Below the pieces are notes generated by a model, which had not been told where the DNA came from, made no database searches, and saw only the letters and a list, made by a program, of their open reading frames with translations. DNA of 25,534 nt. Source: Didymodactylos carnosus (taxonomy: Eukaryota > Rotifera > Eurotatoria > Philodinida > Philodinidae). The position numbers were made by a program, and so were the translations under genes. Where the stretch lies: assembly GCA_905250885.1 (NCBI GenBank), contig CAJNOQ010002229.1, positions 1 through 25,534 on the forward strand, read 5' to 3'. Shown here piece after piece: positions 11,601-21,992 of this stretch. Each line of letters begins with the position of its first letter. The first letter of the stretch is position 1.

Positions 11601-14600
11601 CTTGTAAGAGGCATGTCATGTCTTCTTTTCCTTTAAGATATAAATTATGTGGGTGATCTTTTTACTTCTTGAACTATACAGTATTTTCTAAATAAACTAT
11701 TGTACGACAAATCATAAAAAAATAGATTTGAAACAATCTTTGTTTAAATCTCGTATTTCACCTAATTAGAAATAACTAATCTATTATTAACTAGTTCCAT
11801 TTAGACTTATAGAATCTCTAGCCCTTAATTGGCATGATTATCTTTTTTTTCCGTAAAAAGAGGAAGTTAGTGATGAGTAGGAGAATTTTTCTATAGGATC
11901 TTTAACGAGAATCGTGTTTTTTCATAGATTTTTGTTCTTCATCCGTGTGTGTGTGTGTGTATGGAGACTTACATAAATCTTTTCTTTCTTTTTTATAGTC
12001 TACTTTTTTTTTATCGTTTTTGTAATCTAATAATGAACAAGTAAATTTTGTTGTTTCTTTTAATAGCGGTGTGTATAGAGAAGAAAAGAAAGAAATGAAA
12101 ACTATCATGTTAGTGTTTTCTGTGTTCATTTTAGTTACAGAAACTATTCGAGAGATAGGCAGAGAACAACAACAAAAGGAATTCTTATTTGTCAGAATAA
12201 AAACAAAGACACACATATAGATGAAAGAAATGCATCATTTAACGAATATTTTCGCAGCATTTTTATCTAGTTCATCATTTACATCGCTCTATTTATTCAT
12301 ATAAAAAAAGCAAAGTGTTGTGATCTAACATAAAAATTATCATGAAGGTTAGTAAGGAAGAAACAATATTAAAGGTAACGATTTTATGACGTTATTAGTG
12401 GAACAGAGTTATATCTGAACTGAGAAAGATCAAAAATTTTCTAGATCAACAGTACGCAAAAAAAAAAGACTTTTCCATAATTTAAGCTTTCGAGATGAGA
12501 ATGACTTGGAAATTTTTTCTCAACGATATATAAACAAATTTCTATAGACAAAATTTATTCTTCAACAATTATTTGTCCATGAAAACTATATTTTATTGAG
12601 AAATAAACGATACTATCACGTATTGAATTATACCTGTTGTCAAAAGAATAATGTCATTTCTAAAAATACTAGAATTTTGATGTAAAAATGAACTGTATAA
12701 ATTATTTTATGCTTATTCTTTTTAGCGTACATGTTGATTTATCGTTTACCATTTATTTTGACTGGTAAGTGTAAATAGAGCAAACAAGATGATACGTTGT
12801 TTGAATGATTGATTATACTGAAAAGATTATTTTCTATTTTAGCTGCATGGAAGGTAGATTAATAATTACTCTTAAAGATTTTTTTCATCATAACTGGTAT
12901 ATCTTCTTTTTTTCTTCCTCTAGATAATAAAAGGATGGTTATCAGCGGAAGCTGAATACTTTATCAAATTTGTTGATCAGAAAACAATTGGTCAATACAT
13001 AAGTCCAGATCAATTATTTACGCATATGGGCGGATCTGTGAGTATATATAGTTATTTTATTGAAAAATAGAAGATTAATATCATTTTTTCAAATATTAGA
13101 AATAGAGAAAGAAAACTATTACTTAAGTTCGTTTTAATCATTGATATCTGTTTAGAATAAATATGACGACTGTGAAATAAAAGGAAATTGTTGTTCATAT
13201 TCGATATAAGGACGTTATTTTTACTGGTGAGAAGAATATCGGTTTTGGTTTTGTCTTCTTCTCTCAACTAGTTATTTTTTTCGTGAAGTAAAGGAATCAC
13301 GTTACATCTAATTATGTCAGAATTGATAAAACGTTTGAAAGTATTGTCTGTCTATATATACCGTTTTATATTGCAAGTATCCATTTAATATATTTTTTAT
13401 GAAACATCACTCTTACTGTTCGTTTATAAGTTCTGTTTGAGTATGAATAGATTGTTTCCTATGCAATGCAGACATAATTAGAACTAACAATAAGATATGT
13501 TAAAACAGTCTTTCTTTCTTTTCTCTCTTTTTTTTTTTTTGCTAATGTTTGTCACGATATAAGTAAAACTCTAAAACTAGTAGAAAGAGGATTTGAAATA
13601 TAGACTATTATTATTTATAACTAGTACTCTAGACTGTTTAGGGGAAAAAAAAGGAAGAAATAAATGAAAAAAGAATATTTTATATTATTTAATAGAACAG
13701 AAATTATAAATTGATTACGATGTCAATAGTACTGTTCATAGATCTTTGGATTAGCGAAAAAAAAATCGTTTTTGTAGTAGACTAAAGTCAACTTGACATG
13801 AATAATTTCCAGGGCCCCTAAAAATGTGCACGAGTTATAACATATTAAATACAATTAGTATATGTCAAATAAACGTCTTTTTGATGTTTACGTAACATGT
13901 ACTATTTTAAGCAATAGTTAAACAATTGAACCTTTCTTTTTTTCGTTCTATATAGACGTTAATGTATTGCCTATACTATCTTTATAATCATCGACAATAT
14001 TCTTCATAATAAGACAATAATCTTCCTAACGTAGAATTATGTAGAGCTGAACTTTTTTCGTATTATTTAAAAAGTAAAATATATTTCGTTTATACAAACA
14101 TATGACTATTTGTTTGTTCGATAAGATAAAATGTTACAAAAATGATAAGGTAATTAGATGTCAAGTGGTTAATAAATGATAAAGACTATGTCTACACTTG
14201 CTGAATGTTTTCCTAGACGAAGCTTTTAGTTTTAATGAATTTTTTCTTTTTGTTTTTTATCAACTTTGGTCCTCTTAAAATGAATATAATTTGTTGTAGT
14301 AAAGTAATTGTTTTTGATACTGTCTTCCAATAATCATGCTGCATATATCTGACATAAGTCCTTTCTAATGGTTAATATGCGTACAGTTAAGCAGTCGAAC
14401 TAGGATAAAAAACAACTGTATCATAAATTGTTCTAATAAATAGATATCTTAATAAATCTAAATTTAAAGTAACATTCTTCAATTTCATATAGTTCGTGAC
14501 TTATTATAATTTTCATATTTATATAGGATGATTCAAAATATACACACGTACCTGATCCATTACATGACAGTGTTGACGATATGAACTCAATTTCAAAGAA

Positions 14601-15975
14601 AAAAGTAGGAAATTTTTATAGCCATCGATTGATTTATAAAATATTTTTTGAAACTTTTATTTAAGGTCACATTTGCTGATACAAATACATCGGAAATTTT
14701 ATCATCACCAACAGTAAATTCAAGTATTGATTCAAATAGTAGTAATCGATCTCCTCAGGTGGCTAGTTCAAATGTCACCACACTTTCATCGCCAAATGTA
14801 TCCGGAAGTCCAGAACAGTTAACAACAATAGGCAACGAATCAACATCACTTACACGAAAGGTATATTTAAATAAAATTGTGTTTCTCTTTTTATACTAAA
14901 AAACTTTTTCTCATCTACTAGTCAATTCTTCAAAGACCAAATGGTTTACTATTGACAACTAATGGACATGCAGATAATGATGAAAAAGTTTATAAAGGAT
15001 TAATTATTGTGTAAGATGAATTTAAAATATATCATATGATTTTTACTATGTTAAAAAAATAATTTTAGACCGTCAGATGAAATTATATTTGAAACAACTT
15101 CTATTAATAATTCATTTCAACAAGATGCCATACAAACTTTAACATTAAAAAATAGTGGAAATAAAATAATTACATATAAAGTTTGTTTTAATAAAATTAG
15201 AAAAAAATTTTGTTTTTTTACATAATGTAGTTTTTGTTGTTGTTTTTAATATAGATCAAAACGACATCACCCGAAAAATTTCGAGTGAAACCTGGATGTT
15301 CACTTCTTCTACCGGGACTATCAGCATCAATTACCGTTTATCTTCTAAAAGGTATTTTGTCATTTTCTCATACAAATATTAATTTAGAACATTGACCATT
15401 TCATTTTAGCTTATTGTAATTCATCGAGTAATATTCAAAAAGAAAAATTTTTAATTATTTGGACTGTGATTGATAATGAAATAAAGCAAACACAACTAGC
15501 TGATTTTTGGAAAAATGTATCACCTTCACTACTACATGAACATAGGTAAATATACAAAAATATCAAAAGTTTAATTTATTTTATCTAATTATTGAATTTT
15601 TTTTTCTAGACTCAAATGTTCCATGATGTCAGCACATGCCTCAATGAAACAATCTGTTTCTCAGTTAGATATTTTAACATCAACAAATCAATCACAAGAG
15701 AATAGTGATATGCAAAGAACGGTATGTAATGAAACTTCTATGATCTATTCTAAGTAAAATATTATTTATAATTTTAGTTAAACGATGCACTTACTGTTCA
15801 AAAAACTTTATTAATTCAAACATCAAAAGACTTAAAACAAATACGTGGTCTACTGATTGTGATATTTGTTTTACTTTTATTTCTCTTAGTCTGGGATGTA
15901 TATAAATCTACGTTTGCGTCATCATCGTTCATTACGCCCTCAGTGTCAACGTCGATTAATCGTAATGAATTATGA
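8689..15975 (+). CDS. MOSPD2: MOSPD2 orthologue: CRAL-TRIO + MSP domain, tail-anchored
   Basis: Seventeen exons: 8689-8721, 8786-8825, 9524-9697, 9756-9842, 9903-10057, 10123-10183, 12726-12764, 12843-12853, 12924-13037, 14527-14604, 14666-14860, 14922-15010, 15069-15180, 15255-15351, 15410-15545, 15610-15721, 15778-15975; 576 residues, one frame throughout. Residues 1-238 resemble the CRAL-TRIO N-terminal and lipid-binding region of MOSPD2 (for example FLFDMSETGLKHLDFDIVRF and the end motif HMGGSDD). A Ser/Thr/Asn-rich linker follows (about 240-340), then an MSP domain (about 355-470) with KTTSPEKFRVKP. In KEKFLIIWTV the Lys and Leu occupy the positions that in VAP and MOSPD2 contact FFAT motifs, so FFAT binding is probably kept. 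A single hydrophobic segment near 535-553 gives a C-terminal ER anchor. Known animal MOSPD2 tethers the ER to other organelles through FFAT partners. Introns 6 (10184-12725) and 9 (13038-14526) are far longer than the rest, and exon 8 is only 11 nt. Confidence 0.93.
8946..8953. repeat. Left 8-bp target-site duplication
   Basis: GTACCAAT directly precedes the TAGGG terminus of the hAT-like element. Its partner is GTACTAAT at 9398-9405, differing at one base, which suggests an insertion old enough to have picked up a substitution. Confidence 0.75.
8954..9397. mobile_element. Non-autonomous hAT-like element (MITE) in MOSPD2 intron 2
   Basis: The 444-bp unit starts TAGGGATGTTCGATTCTC and its other end, read on the opposite strand, is CAGAGATGTTCGGTTCTC (15 of 18 identical). 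It is flanked by GTACCAAT (8946-8953) and GTACTAAT (9398-9405), an 8-bp target-site duplication with one mismatch. An 8-bp duplication and an AG near the terminus are hAT features. The interior repeats the word GGTTCCGG/CCGGAACC many times on both strands and is clearly richer in G+C than its surroundings. It has no transposase frame, so it would depend on an enzyme supplied elsewhere. Confidence 0.8.
9398..9405. repeat. Right 8-bp target-site duplication
   Basis: GTACTAAT directly follows the CATCTCTG terminus and matches GTACCAAT at the other end of the element in seven of eight bases. Confidence 0.75.
10184..12725 (+). other. Long intron 6 of the MOSPD2 gene
   Basis: The intron starts GTAAGT and ends CTTTTTAG. 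It is 2,542 nt long, about forty times the typical intron of this gene. It is AT-rich with many poly-T and poly-A runs and a short GT microsatellite (11945-11960). I found no coding segment on either strand and no inverted repeat with clear ends. It may hold old, decayed insertions or regulatory sequence. Confidence 0.7.
11945..11960. repeat. (GT)8 microsatellite
   Basis: Eight uninterrupted GT units inside MOSPD2 intron 6. Confidence 0.95.
13038..14526 (+). other. Long intron 9 of the MOSPD2 gene
   Basis: The intron starts GTGAGT and ends TTATATAG, 1,489 nt. It is strongly AT-rich with homopolymer runs (for example near 13530). I see no coding sequence or ordered repeat in it. It separates the end of the CRAL-TRIO region from the linker and MSP region, so it lies on a domain boundary. 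Confidence 0.7.
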
Positions 15976-15999
15976 GATAGTTTTTCTCGATCCATGTGC

Positions 16000-16005
16000 A
16001 ATAAA
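16000..16005 (+). terminator. Polyadenylation signal of the MOSPD2 gene
   Basis: AATAAA lies 25 nt after the TGA stop at 15973-15975, followed by an A-run and T-rich sequence, which suggests a very short 3' UTR. Confidence 0.6.
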
Positions 16006-18212
16006 AAATGTATATGTCGTTTAAATCAAATGAAACCGAGCAATGCTCGTGTTGTCTTTTTTTCTTTCTTTTGTACTGTACAACCTTTTCTTTTTCTATA
16101 CTCTTTCCTCTAGGTGCTTCCTATCAAGAAATGAAGAGTCACATTATTCATCGAAACTTATTTTATGCAATTTTATTCTATTTTTTTGCCACTGTTTGTA
16201 AACTATTGTTGCATTTTTTGAAACGAGAAATAAAATTTATATATGTTTTAAACCTTTTTTCCACCAACAAATTCATTTGTAGAACTTTTTCCTTCAAAGT
16301 CTAAAAAATCTCAATTTTTTAGGTTCGTCAATTTTTCTCTCCATTCCTATATATTCAAAATTTTTTCTTATACCTAGCACGGTAGAAGAAAGTGTGCTCT
16401 TCAAAATGAGACGCCTTGCAGAATTTTCCGATGAGTTTTCGTTAAGATATATACATTACCTCAAATGCCCTAAAAAACAGAGCCCTATGTAGAATATGTG
16501 TTTTTTTCACTATGCGCTTTTTCGATAGTCCCTTCAATTGGGATATATCACGATCCCTCGAAAAAATGGTTCGATCGAGCTCAAACTTTTATCCCAGATA
16601 CTTTACACCCCATGTCAGAATGTCAATTTTTCTTAACCGTTTGTCGATTCCACTTTCGGCATGAAAAGATTTTTAAAATAAAAACCCGATTTTTATACAG
16701 GACTTTTAGTATTTTTCGAATATTTCGAGAAGAAAAGCATATTTTTCGAAAAGAAAAATTTACATTCTGAGATAGGGTCTAAAGTATTCGTGGTAAAATT
16801 TTAAGTTCGATCGGACCATTTTTTCGAGGGATCATCATGTGGCCCGATGAAAACTGTTTTTTTCTAGAAAACTCATAGAAGAGCACGTCAGAAAATTCTG
16901 AGCAAAAATATATCGCGCTTCTTTTTCGATGTCCTATCTCCGATATAAAGTTTGCCTTAATCCGACATCGGCTTCCTCGGTTTCCAAGAGGGTCAACAAA
17001 GAGGGGGGTATCCTTAAAATACTGGAATGTTTTAACATTGGTGCATTACTTACAAACATGACGTAACTCTATCTCATGACCCAAAAATAATAACAAAGTT
17101 TTGTTTTTAGGTTTTTTCGATGTTGTTCATCAAGCCAAAATGTGCGCTTAAGCTCATTCGAAAAGTAAAGTCCTTACTGCACCATAAAAAATAATCGAAA
17201 GATCCAGTGTATTCTAAAAAGAAACCAGTTTTACACTTCAAGTACACTAGAAATTCTTCGTAAAATTCTGCATCTTTTGACAATGCTTTGAAATTCTTAG
17301 ATTGAAGTTTTGAGCGGATGTAGTAGTTTAAAAAGATTCATATAAGAAGTTTTGGATCCATCTTTAATGATACTGTGAGTTTTCTCATCGTTAAAGCAAG
17401 ATTATTTCCTATTACAATTGATACATTTTTGTAGATGATAGAATTGTGAATCTTTCTGTATAAGAAAAAAGATATTTTTAATAAAATTTTCAAATTTTTG
17501 AGCTTCAAACTCTCTCGTTTCAACAAATGCATTGTAAAAAAAATTAATTTTTAATTAGATTCAAACGTTTCAAGGAAATTAAAGCATAACACTAATTGAT
17601 AGAGCAGAAAATTCTGTCTTCTCATTCAAAAGCGTTTACTAAAAGATTCTATTTTCCAAGAATATTTTTATCTGATACAACTCGTTTTACTTTGATGCAG
17701 TAAGATCATTCAGAATATTTTACTCGTCCGTATTCTACAACAAAATGAAAGACCGCTTTCAAAATTGAATCAACTAGTTTAGTAAAAAATTAAAAATCTC
17801 AATTGAATGCGCTTAATTCAACACACATTATAACTCGGTGAACAACATTGGAGAACCTAAAAACAAAACTATGACATTCTTTTCGAGCCACCTTTAAGGC
17901 TTACGGAAACACATTGAAAATAAACAATATTTGGTGAATAATAAATGTAAGCTCACCCTTTTCAAAGCAAAGTACTTTTATCCTTGTTGTACTTATTATA
18001 GCCAGGTTGAATTAGTTATATGAGACAGTGTTGAAATGTGTAGTATGACAATTTTATCGGTCAAATAATAAAAGACCATTCGAAAATTGCTCTATGTTAA
18101 TCGACTACTCAAGTATGTGAACACAGGCCTATGCGTTGTTCGTCGTTGTGATTGCCCGCTTTAATTAAATCATAATGTTACAATCTCTTCTGTGTGTGTT
18201 CTTATATGCAAT
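16006..18212. other. Intergenic region with a foldback repeat
   Basis: AT-rich region between MOSPD2 and the roadblock gene. The open frames here lie in a T-rich stretch (16008-16304) or run through a hairpin (16498-16770), and neither looks like a gene. Besides the foldback at 16552-16833 there are recurring TTTTCGAAAAA-type words like those at 19870 and 22780. The promoter of the roadblock gene should lie in the last few hundred bases. The CTGTGTGTGTT stretch just before its start (about 18190-18200) is a minor repeat. Confidence 0.45.
16552..16833. repeat. Foldback (imperfect inverted repeat) element
   Basis: The arm at 16552-16634 and the reverse complement of 16751-16833 both begin GATCCCTCGAAAAAATGGT and stay alignable for about 83 nt, with roughly six of seven bases identical, through a shared TCAGAATGT near the inner end. 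The loop is about 116 nt. The arms would pair into a long hairpin. No transposase and no clear target-site duplication are visible, so it could be a MITE or a local inverted duplication. Confidence 0.7.
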
Positions 18213-18914
18213 ATGGATAGATCAGTAAATCAATCGTCCAATACTCTTATTTCATCTAGAAAACTTTCATTTGCTAAAAAAGCATCGTCAGATCTTCAGC
18301 AAGGCCGAAAAAATGATTCATCATTGAGACAAATAAAAATTTTAGAAAAACCACTGGAAGAAGTTTCATCATCTCAAGGTCAACAAAGTACCACTAGTTC
18401 AACTAAGAAGAACGCTGTTGAAGCGTTCGTTAAATCGTGTCCGTATCGTGCAGAAGAAATTGATCGTAATGCTATCATAAAGTAATGATTATCATACGTT
18501 TTTCATATACAGAGATTTTTATTTCTATTTTCTTCAAATAGACAACGCGATATGTTAGATTGTCTAAAACGAATATCAACCAGACCCGATTGTTACGGTG
18601 TGAGTGTATTTACCATTGATGGTCAAATCTTATTTAATTGTGAAGCATTAAAAAATTGGATACCAGCATTGGGTCCTCTTTGTTTTTTTGCTCGACATTT
18701 GATCCGGAATCAAGATGCTACAGACGATATTACGGCACTAAGATTAAGAACAAAACGATACGAATTGCTTATAACGATAAAAAATGATCAATTATTGGTG
18801 GTTATGCAAATGTTACAAGGATTTATTGATAATAAAACAGAACATGGTAGTCAAATTGAAGAAGATTGCGAAATATTTCTGAACCGATTACATAAAATGA
18901 GAGAAAAAAACTAA
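18213..18914 (+). CDS. Roadblock/LC7-domain protein (dynein light chain type)
   Basis: Two exons, 18213-18481 and 18542-18914 (59-nt intron rejoining AA|A as Lys), give 213 residues. The C-terminal half, about 95-190, has the roadblock/LC7 pattern: GVSVFTIDGQILFN resembles the opening strand and turn, and DDITALRLRTKRYELLITIK followed by NDQLLVVMQ resembles the DLTFLRIRSKKHEI...LLIVIQ core of dynein light chain roadblock. Family members are typically about 100 residues long and work as dimers in cytoplasmic or axonemal dynein, or as scaffolds on lysosomes and in small-GTPase regulation. This one adds about 90 residues of Ser/Lys/Gln-rich, probably disordered sequence before the domain. The start is the first ATG in frame (18213). 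The stop is followed at once by AATAAA. I cannot assign it to a specific dynein subunit. Confidence 0.75.
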
Positions 18915-18916
18915 TT

Positions 18917-18922
18917 AATAAA
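18917..18922 (+). terminator. Polyadenylation signal of the roadblock gene
   Basis: AATAAA begins 3 nt after the TAA stop at 18912-18914. With the opposing gene's stop at 18988, the two 3' ends must be very short or overlap. Confidence 0.5.
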
Positions 18923-18987
18923 TATTAACATCTTAACCGATCATGCTTTGAATTGAAAAACATTGAACATCTATTTTTTTTCGTGTT

Positions 18988-20776
18988 CTACTGAGTTCGT
19001 GGTGGTTTTGTAAGATCAATGGGTATTTGCTTTGGGTCATCAAAAATCATCCATTTTTCTTGTGGTATATTTTTAAATGCTTGTGCAAATCGACTATCCG
19101 AGCTTAATGAACCACTTATTCGTCGAATAAATATGGCACGAATTCTTTCTGGATATTCACGAGTAATTAAACCGTACACTTCAGGATCCTTCTCACCGGA
19201 ATCGCCAATTAAAACAAAGTCTCGCATTGTATTTGATAGAAAATATCGTAAGTATTTGAGTTTATGATTAAATGTACTTTGAGAATGAACAAAATTGAAG
19301 ATAGATTTTGATGTCCAATGAAAATGCCTGCAATGAGCAATGAATGAAGAATTAGCAACTATCACAGTCAGCGTGTATAGTTTGTGAACAAACAAGCAAA
19401 CCTATAAGTGGTCGTAAACCGTGCTTTTCGTTATCTAAAACGAGAGTAGAAGTTTTTCTCTTGTCTTTGTTTCTTACCGCATATGAAATGAACCAATGGG
19501 AAAGTTATTTTTGTCAATAAATTCGTTCGTTAGTGTAAAGAGTTGATCGGGCATTGCACTTAAATAATGAAATGTACAATTGTGTCGCTTCTTCCACTGC
19601 TGATATAAGGTGGCCATTCCTAGAACCCGTTTATGAATTTTCAATTGGTATATAAGGTAAAAGATGTAAAAAACTGAATAGGTTTACTAAACGACCTAGT
19701 ACGGCTGTGACAGGTAGGGTTTTGGCTCCCAAATCCTGAAAAGCTTTTACAATCAATTCAGCATCATTTTTAGAATCAGTTTTCGATGGCAAATCAGAAA
19801 AAATAGTTTGGAAACGGAAGAGAACGATAAAGGAAGAAAATTGAGTTACTTGAAAATTATAGGCGTTTTTCGAAAAAGTGGGCCTTTCAGGTTTTAAGGA
19901 TTTTTCAACATGAAAAAAGTGCTTTAGAAAGCTAAAACCGGGTTTTTCTTACTCAGCTCGATGCGCTCTAATGATATACGAAATGATATACGATATACCA
20001 GAAAAAAAGTATCTTTTCAATTTCAGGCATCCTAAATTAATTTTAAAATTACCTGGTACAGGTTTAAATGGTTGAATAAATGTATTTGCTATTAATCTTA
20101 TTTTATCTAACACCTCACTGATTTTAATTGTATCATCAATATCAGAAATTACGGATAAGCCATGACGTTCGATTAAACGAATAACACCCTCCAGTGTACG
20201 GTTATTATCGTCTACTGCTATGTACGAAATGGCTCCATCTTTTTTAAGTTGATTAACTTCATCATTTGGATAAGTTAGAACCGCATGGAATTCGCCTTCA
20301 CTATCTGTTGTTGTTGTAAGAGAATGATTTCCAATAGTAATTCCAATTAATTTGTTGAATCCATCTCCAACGAGAAATGGTTTTAATCTATCACGTTGAA
20401 ACGAATTATTTAAGTAAAGTAATTGTTCATTATTTGCCACAAAATGAGCTATAAGTTCTGCTGCTGAGCTTGTTGACATACCCAAAAATTTATTACGCTT
20501 TGATCCTTGATATCGCCATCCATGACAGACTAAATTCCAATTGTCTGTATTTGCTTGTGGTTGAAATCCAATATCGGTAAATAATAGCATGTCTTCTTCA
20601 TCAAATCGTCTGTTATCAATATCAAATTTATCGCTGGTAACATTTCTTACTTTATCTTGAATTTTGCCCCATAAGTAAGGTATTCTTTTTTCACGATTAT
20701 GATTAACAGCGTCGATCGATATTATTAACATAAACACAAGAATTTCAAATAAATAAAATTTAATCGACAATAGCAT
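18988..20776 (-). CDS. APP1-type phosphatidate phosphatase (DUF2183), secreted
   Basis: Minus-strand exons 20776-20053, 19619-19478 and 19327-18988 give 401 residues. Residues 1-23 are a hydrophobic signal peptide (or anchor), followed by several N-glycosylation sequons (NVT, NNS, NHS, NRT), so the protein probably enters the secretory route. The catalytic motif is SDIDDTIKIS with Asp212, Asp214 and Thr216, the DxDxT nucleophile motif of Mg-dependent phosphatidate phosphatase APP1 in yeast. Junctions rebuild conserved stretches: KPVPG|MATLYQQW, and SFHM-R-HFHWTS. Further family motifs are HYLSAMP and LIGDSGEKDPEVYG (about 328-341). Family members dephosphorylate phosphatidate to diacylglycerol. 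Yeast APP1 is cytosolic and linked to actin patches, so a secreted form would act on different pools. That is inference. The gene is convergent with the roadblock gene. Confidence 0.88.
19620..20052 (-). other. Intron 1 of the APP1 gene, with an unexplained open frame
   Basis: The intron (donor GTAATT, acceptor TTCTAG) is 433 nt and contains on the same strand a frame without stops from about 19945 to the TAA at 19631-19633. Its middle part reads like protein (for example SDLPSKTDSKNDAELIVKAF and then QDLGAKTLPVTAVLG) and ends at a possible donor, CTAG|GTCG (19696/19695). The upstream part looks like ordinary AT-rich non-coding sequence. I cannot relate the peptide to a family. It does not fit the APP1 domain, which is continuous without it. 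Confidence 0.45.
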
Positions 20777-21561
20777 TGTTCAATGCCTAATTTTTGAACA
20801 GTTTGAGATGACGGAAAGAGTTACAAATGTGATTATCAAAGGAACATCGATCAAATATCACTGAACGGTCACTATAGTGGTCTGTTTCATTGACAAAAGC
20901 AAGAGCCAGTTGGTTTGAAACAAAAGGTCAATAACATATATGTGCAGAAAGAGAAAAAATTTAAACAGACGACGGAACATTGTATACGCTTGTATCACTT
21001 TTGACGTATGGCAGTTATTTTATGTGATCATATAAAGTGTAGGTGCCACATTATCAGACAAAAATATATCCGTTGTTCATATTTTAGAATTTAAAAACAA
21101 CAGTCTAAATATATAGCATAAGTTTGTCTAATAATGAAAAAAGAAAAGCATTAAGTTATAAGTTTATTTTTATTGAGTAATTCTGTAGCACATGATGATA
21201 TCGCTTTTTATAAAAGAGACCGTGAATTGTATCAATAACCGTCAGTTTCAGACGCACTATATTGTGAAAAAGTATTTTTCCATCGTCCAGTAAATAACAA
21301 GTGATCCAGATAGAATGAGTCTTTCCGTATTTTATTTCACATGCTGTTGCTTACAGATCATTTTTAAAAAACCAACTCGCCGTTTCAATCTTGATGAAAA
21401 TCAACAACATGTGAATTGAAACAAGTCAATAACATGTTTTTAATACAACATACAAATAAAACATGTTGAGGAAATACTGCGAAACTTTAGTCTCGATCAT
21501 TTATAATCCAAAACATAGAAAATGGTCATTTTTTCTACCCCTTGAAAAGCTCCATCTCTGC

Positions 21562-21683
21562 CCCATGCAAAAATGACCCAGTTTTTTGGGTCATTTATCT
21601 AGATTCAAGTGCACGCGCATCTAGATGTACGTGCGCCTGAGTCTAGATAATTGGCCAAAAAAATTGGATCGTTTTTGCATGGG
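21562..21683. repeat. 122-bp near-palindromic element
   Basis: The sequence begins CCCATGCAAAAATGACCCAG and ends as the reverse complement of CCCATGCAAAAACGATCCAA. The two halves stay alignable to the centre, CATCTAGATG (21618-21627), including TCTAGA and GCGCACG-type words. The whole unit would fold into a single hairpin with almost no loop. I could not identify a target-site duplication. Confidence 0.8.
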
Positions 21684-21897
21684 TGGTTCTAGTTAAAACT
21701 CTGTATAAACAATACGGAGATTAGTTCTTTTCTTTTGGTGATGTTGCCAAAACTCATAATTTCCAAACTACAGCTTTGAAGCACTTAAGAGTCCTCTCTG
21801 GCACAAATCTACTTTTGTCTCAAAACTTATCTCATCATTTCATCTTATCTCAATAAATAAATAGTTTTTTATTAAGTTGTTTGGTACCGACCCGATT

Positions 21898-21940
21898 AAG
21901 TACCATAATCCCCATAATCCCCATGGGGATTATGGTACTT
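21898..21940. repeat. Perfect 18-bp inverted repeat (7-nt loop)
   Basis: AAGTACCATAATCCCCAT at 21898-21915 is the exact reverse complement of 21923-21940, with AATCCCC between them. The symmetry extends weakly outward through ACCCGATT on the left and CATGGGTT on the right. Confidence 0.85.
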
Positions 21941-21992
21941 CATGGGTTAAAATTCTTTGATTTTGAGATTTTACTCAATACAATGTACGTAA

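Noticed and set aside
11902..12216. 104-codon minus-strand frame in MOSPD2 intron 6
   Set aside because: It runs through the GT microsatellite and poly-T runs (giving THTHT and repeated F or K) and looks accidental.
15816..16001. Minus-strand frame opposite the last MOSPD2 exon
   Set aside because: The plus strand there encodes the tail anchor of MOSPD2 in a continuous frame.
16498..16770. 90-codon plus-strand frame
   Set aside because: It crosses the foldback element and includes one arm, the loop and part of the other arm, so it is not a gene.
19019..19267. Plus-strand frame opposite the last APP1 exon
   Set aside because: The minus strand carries the conserved GDSGEKDPE motif; the plus frame is its shadow.
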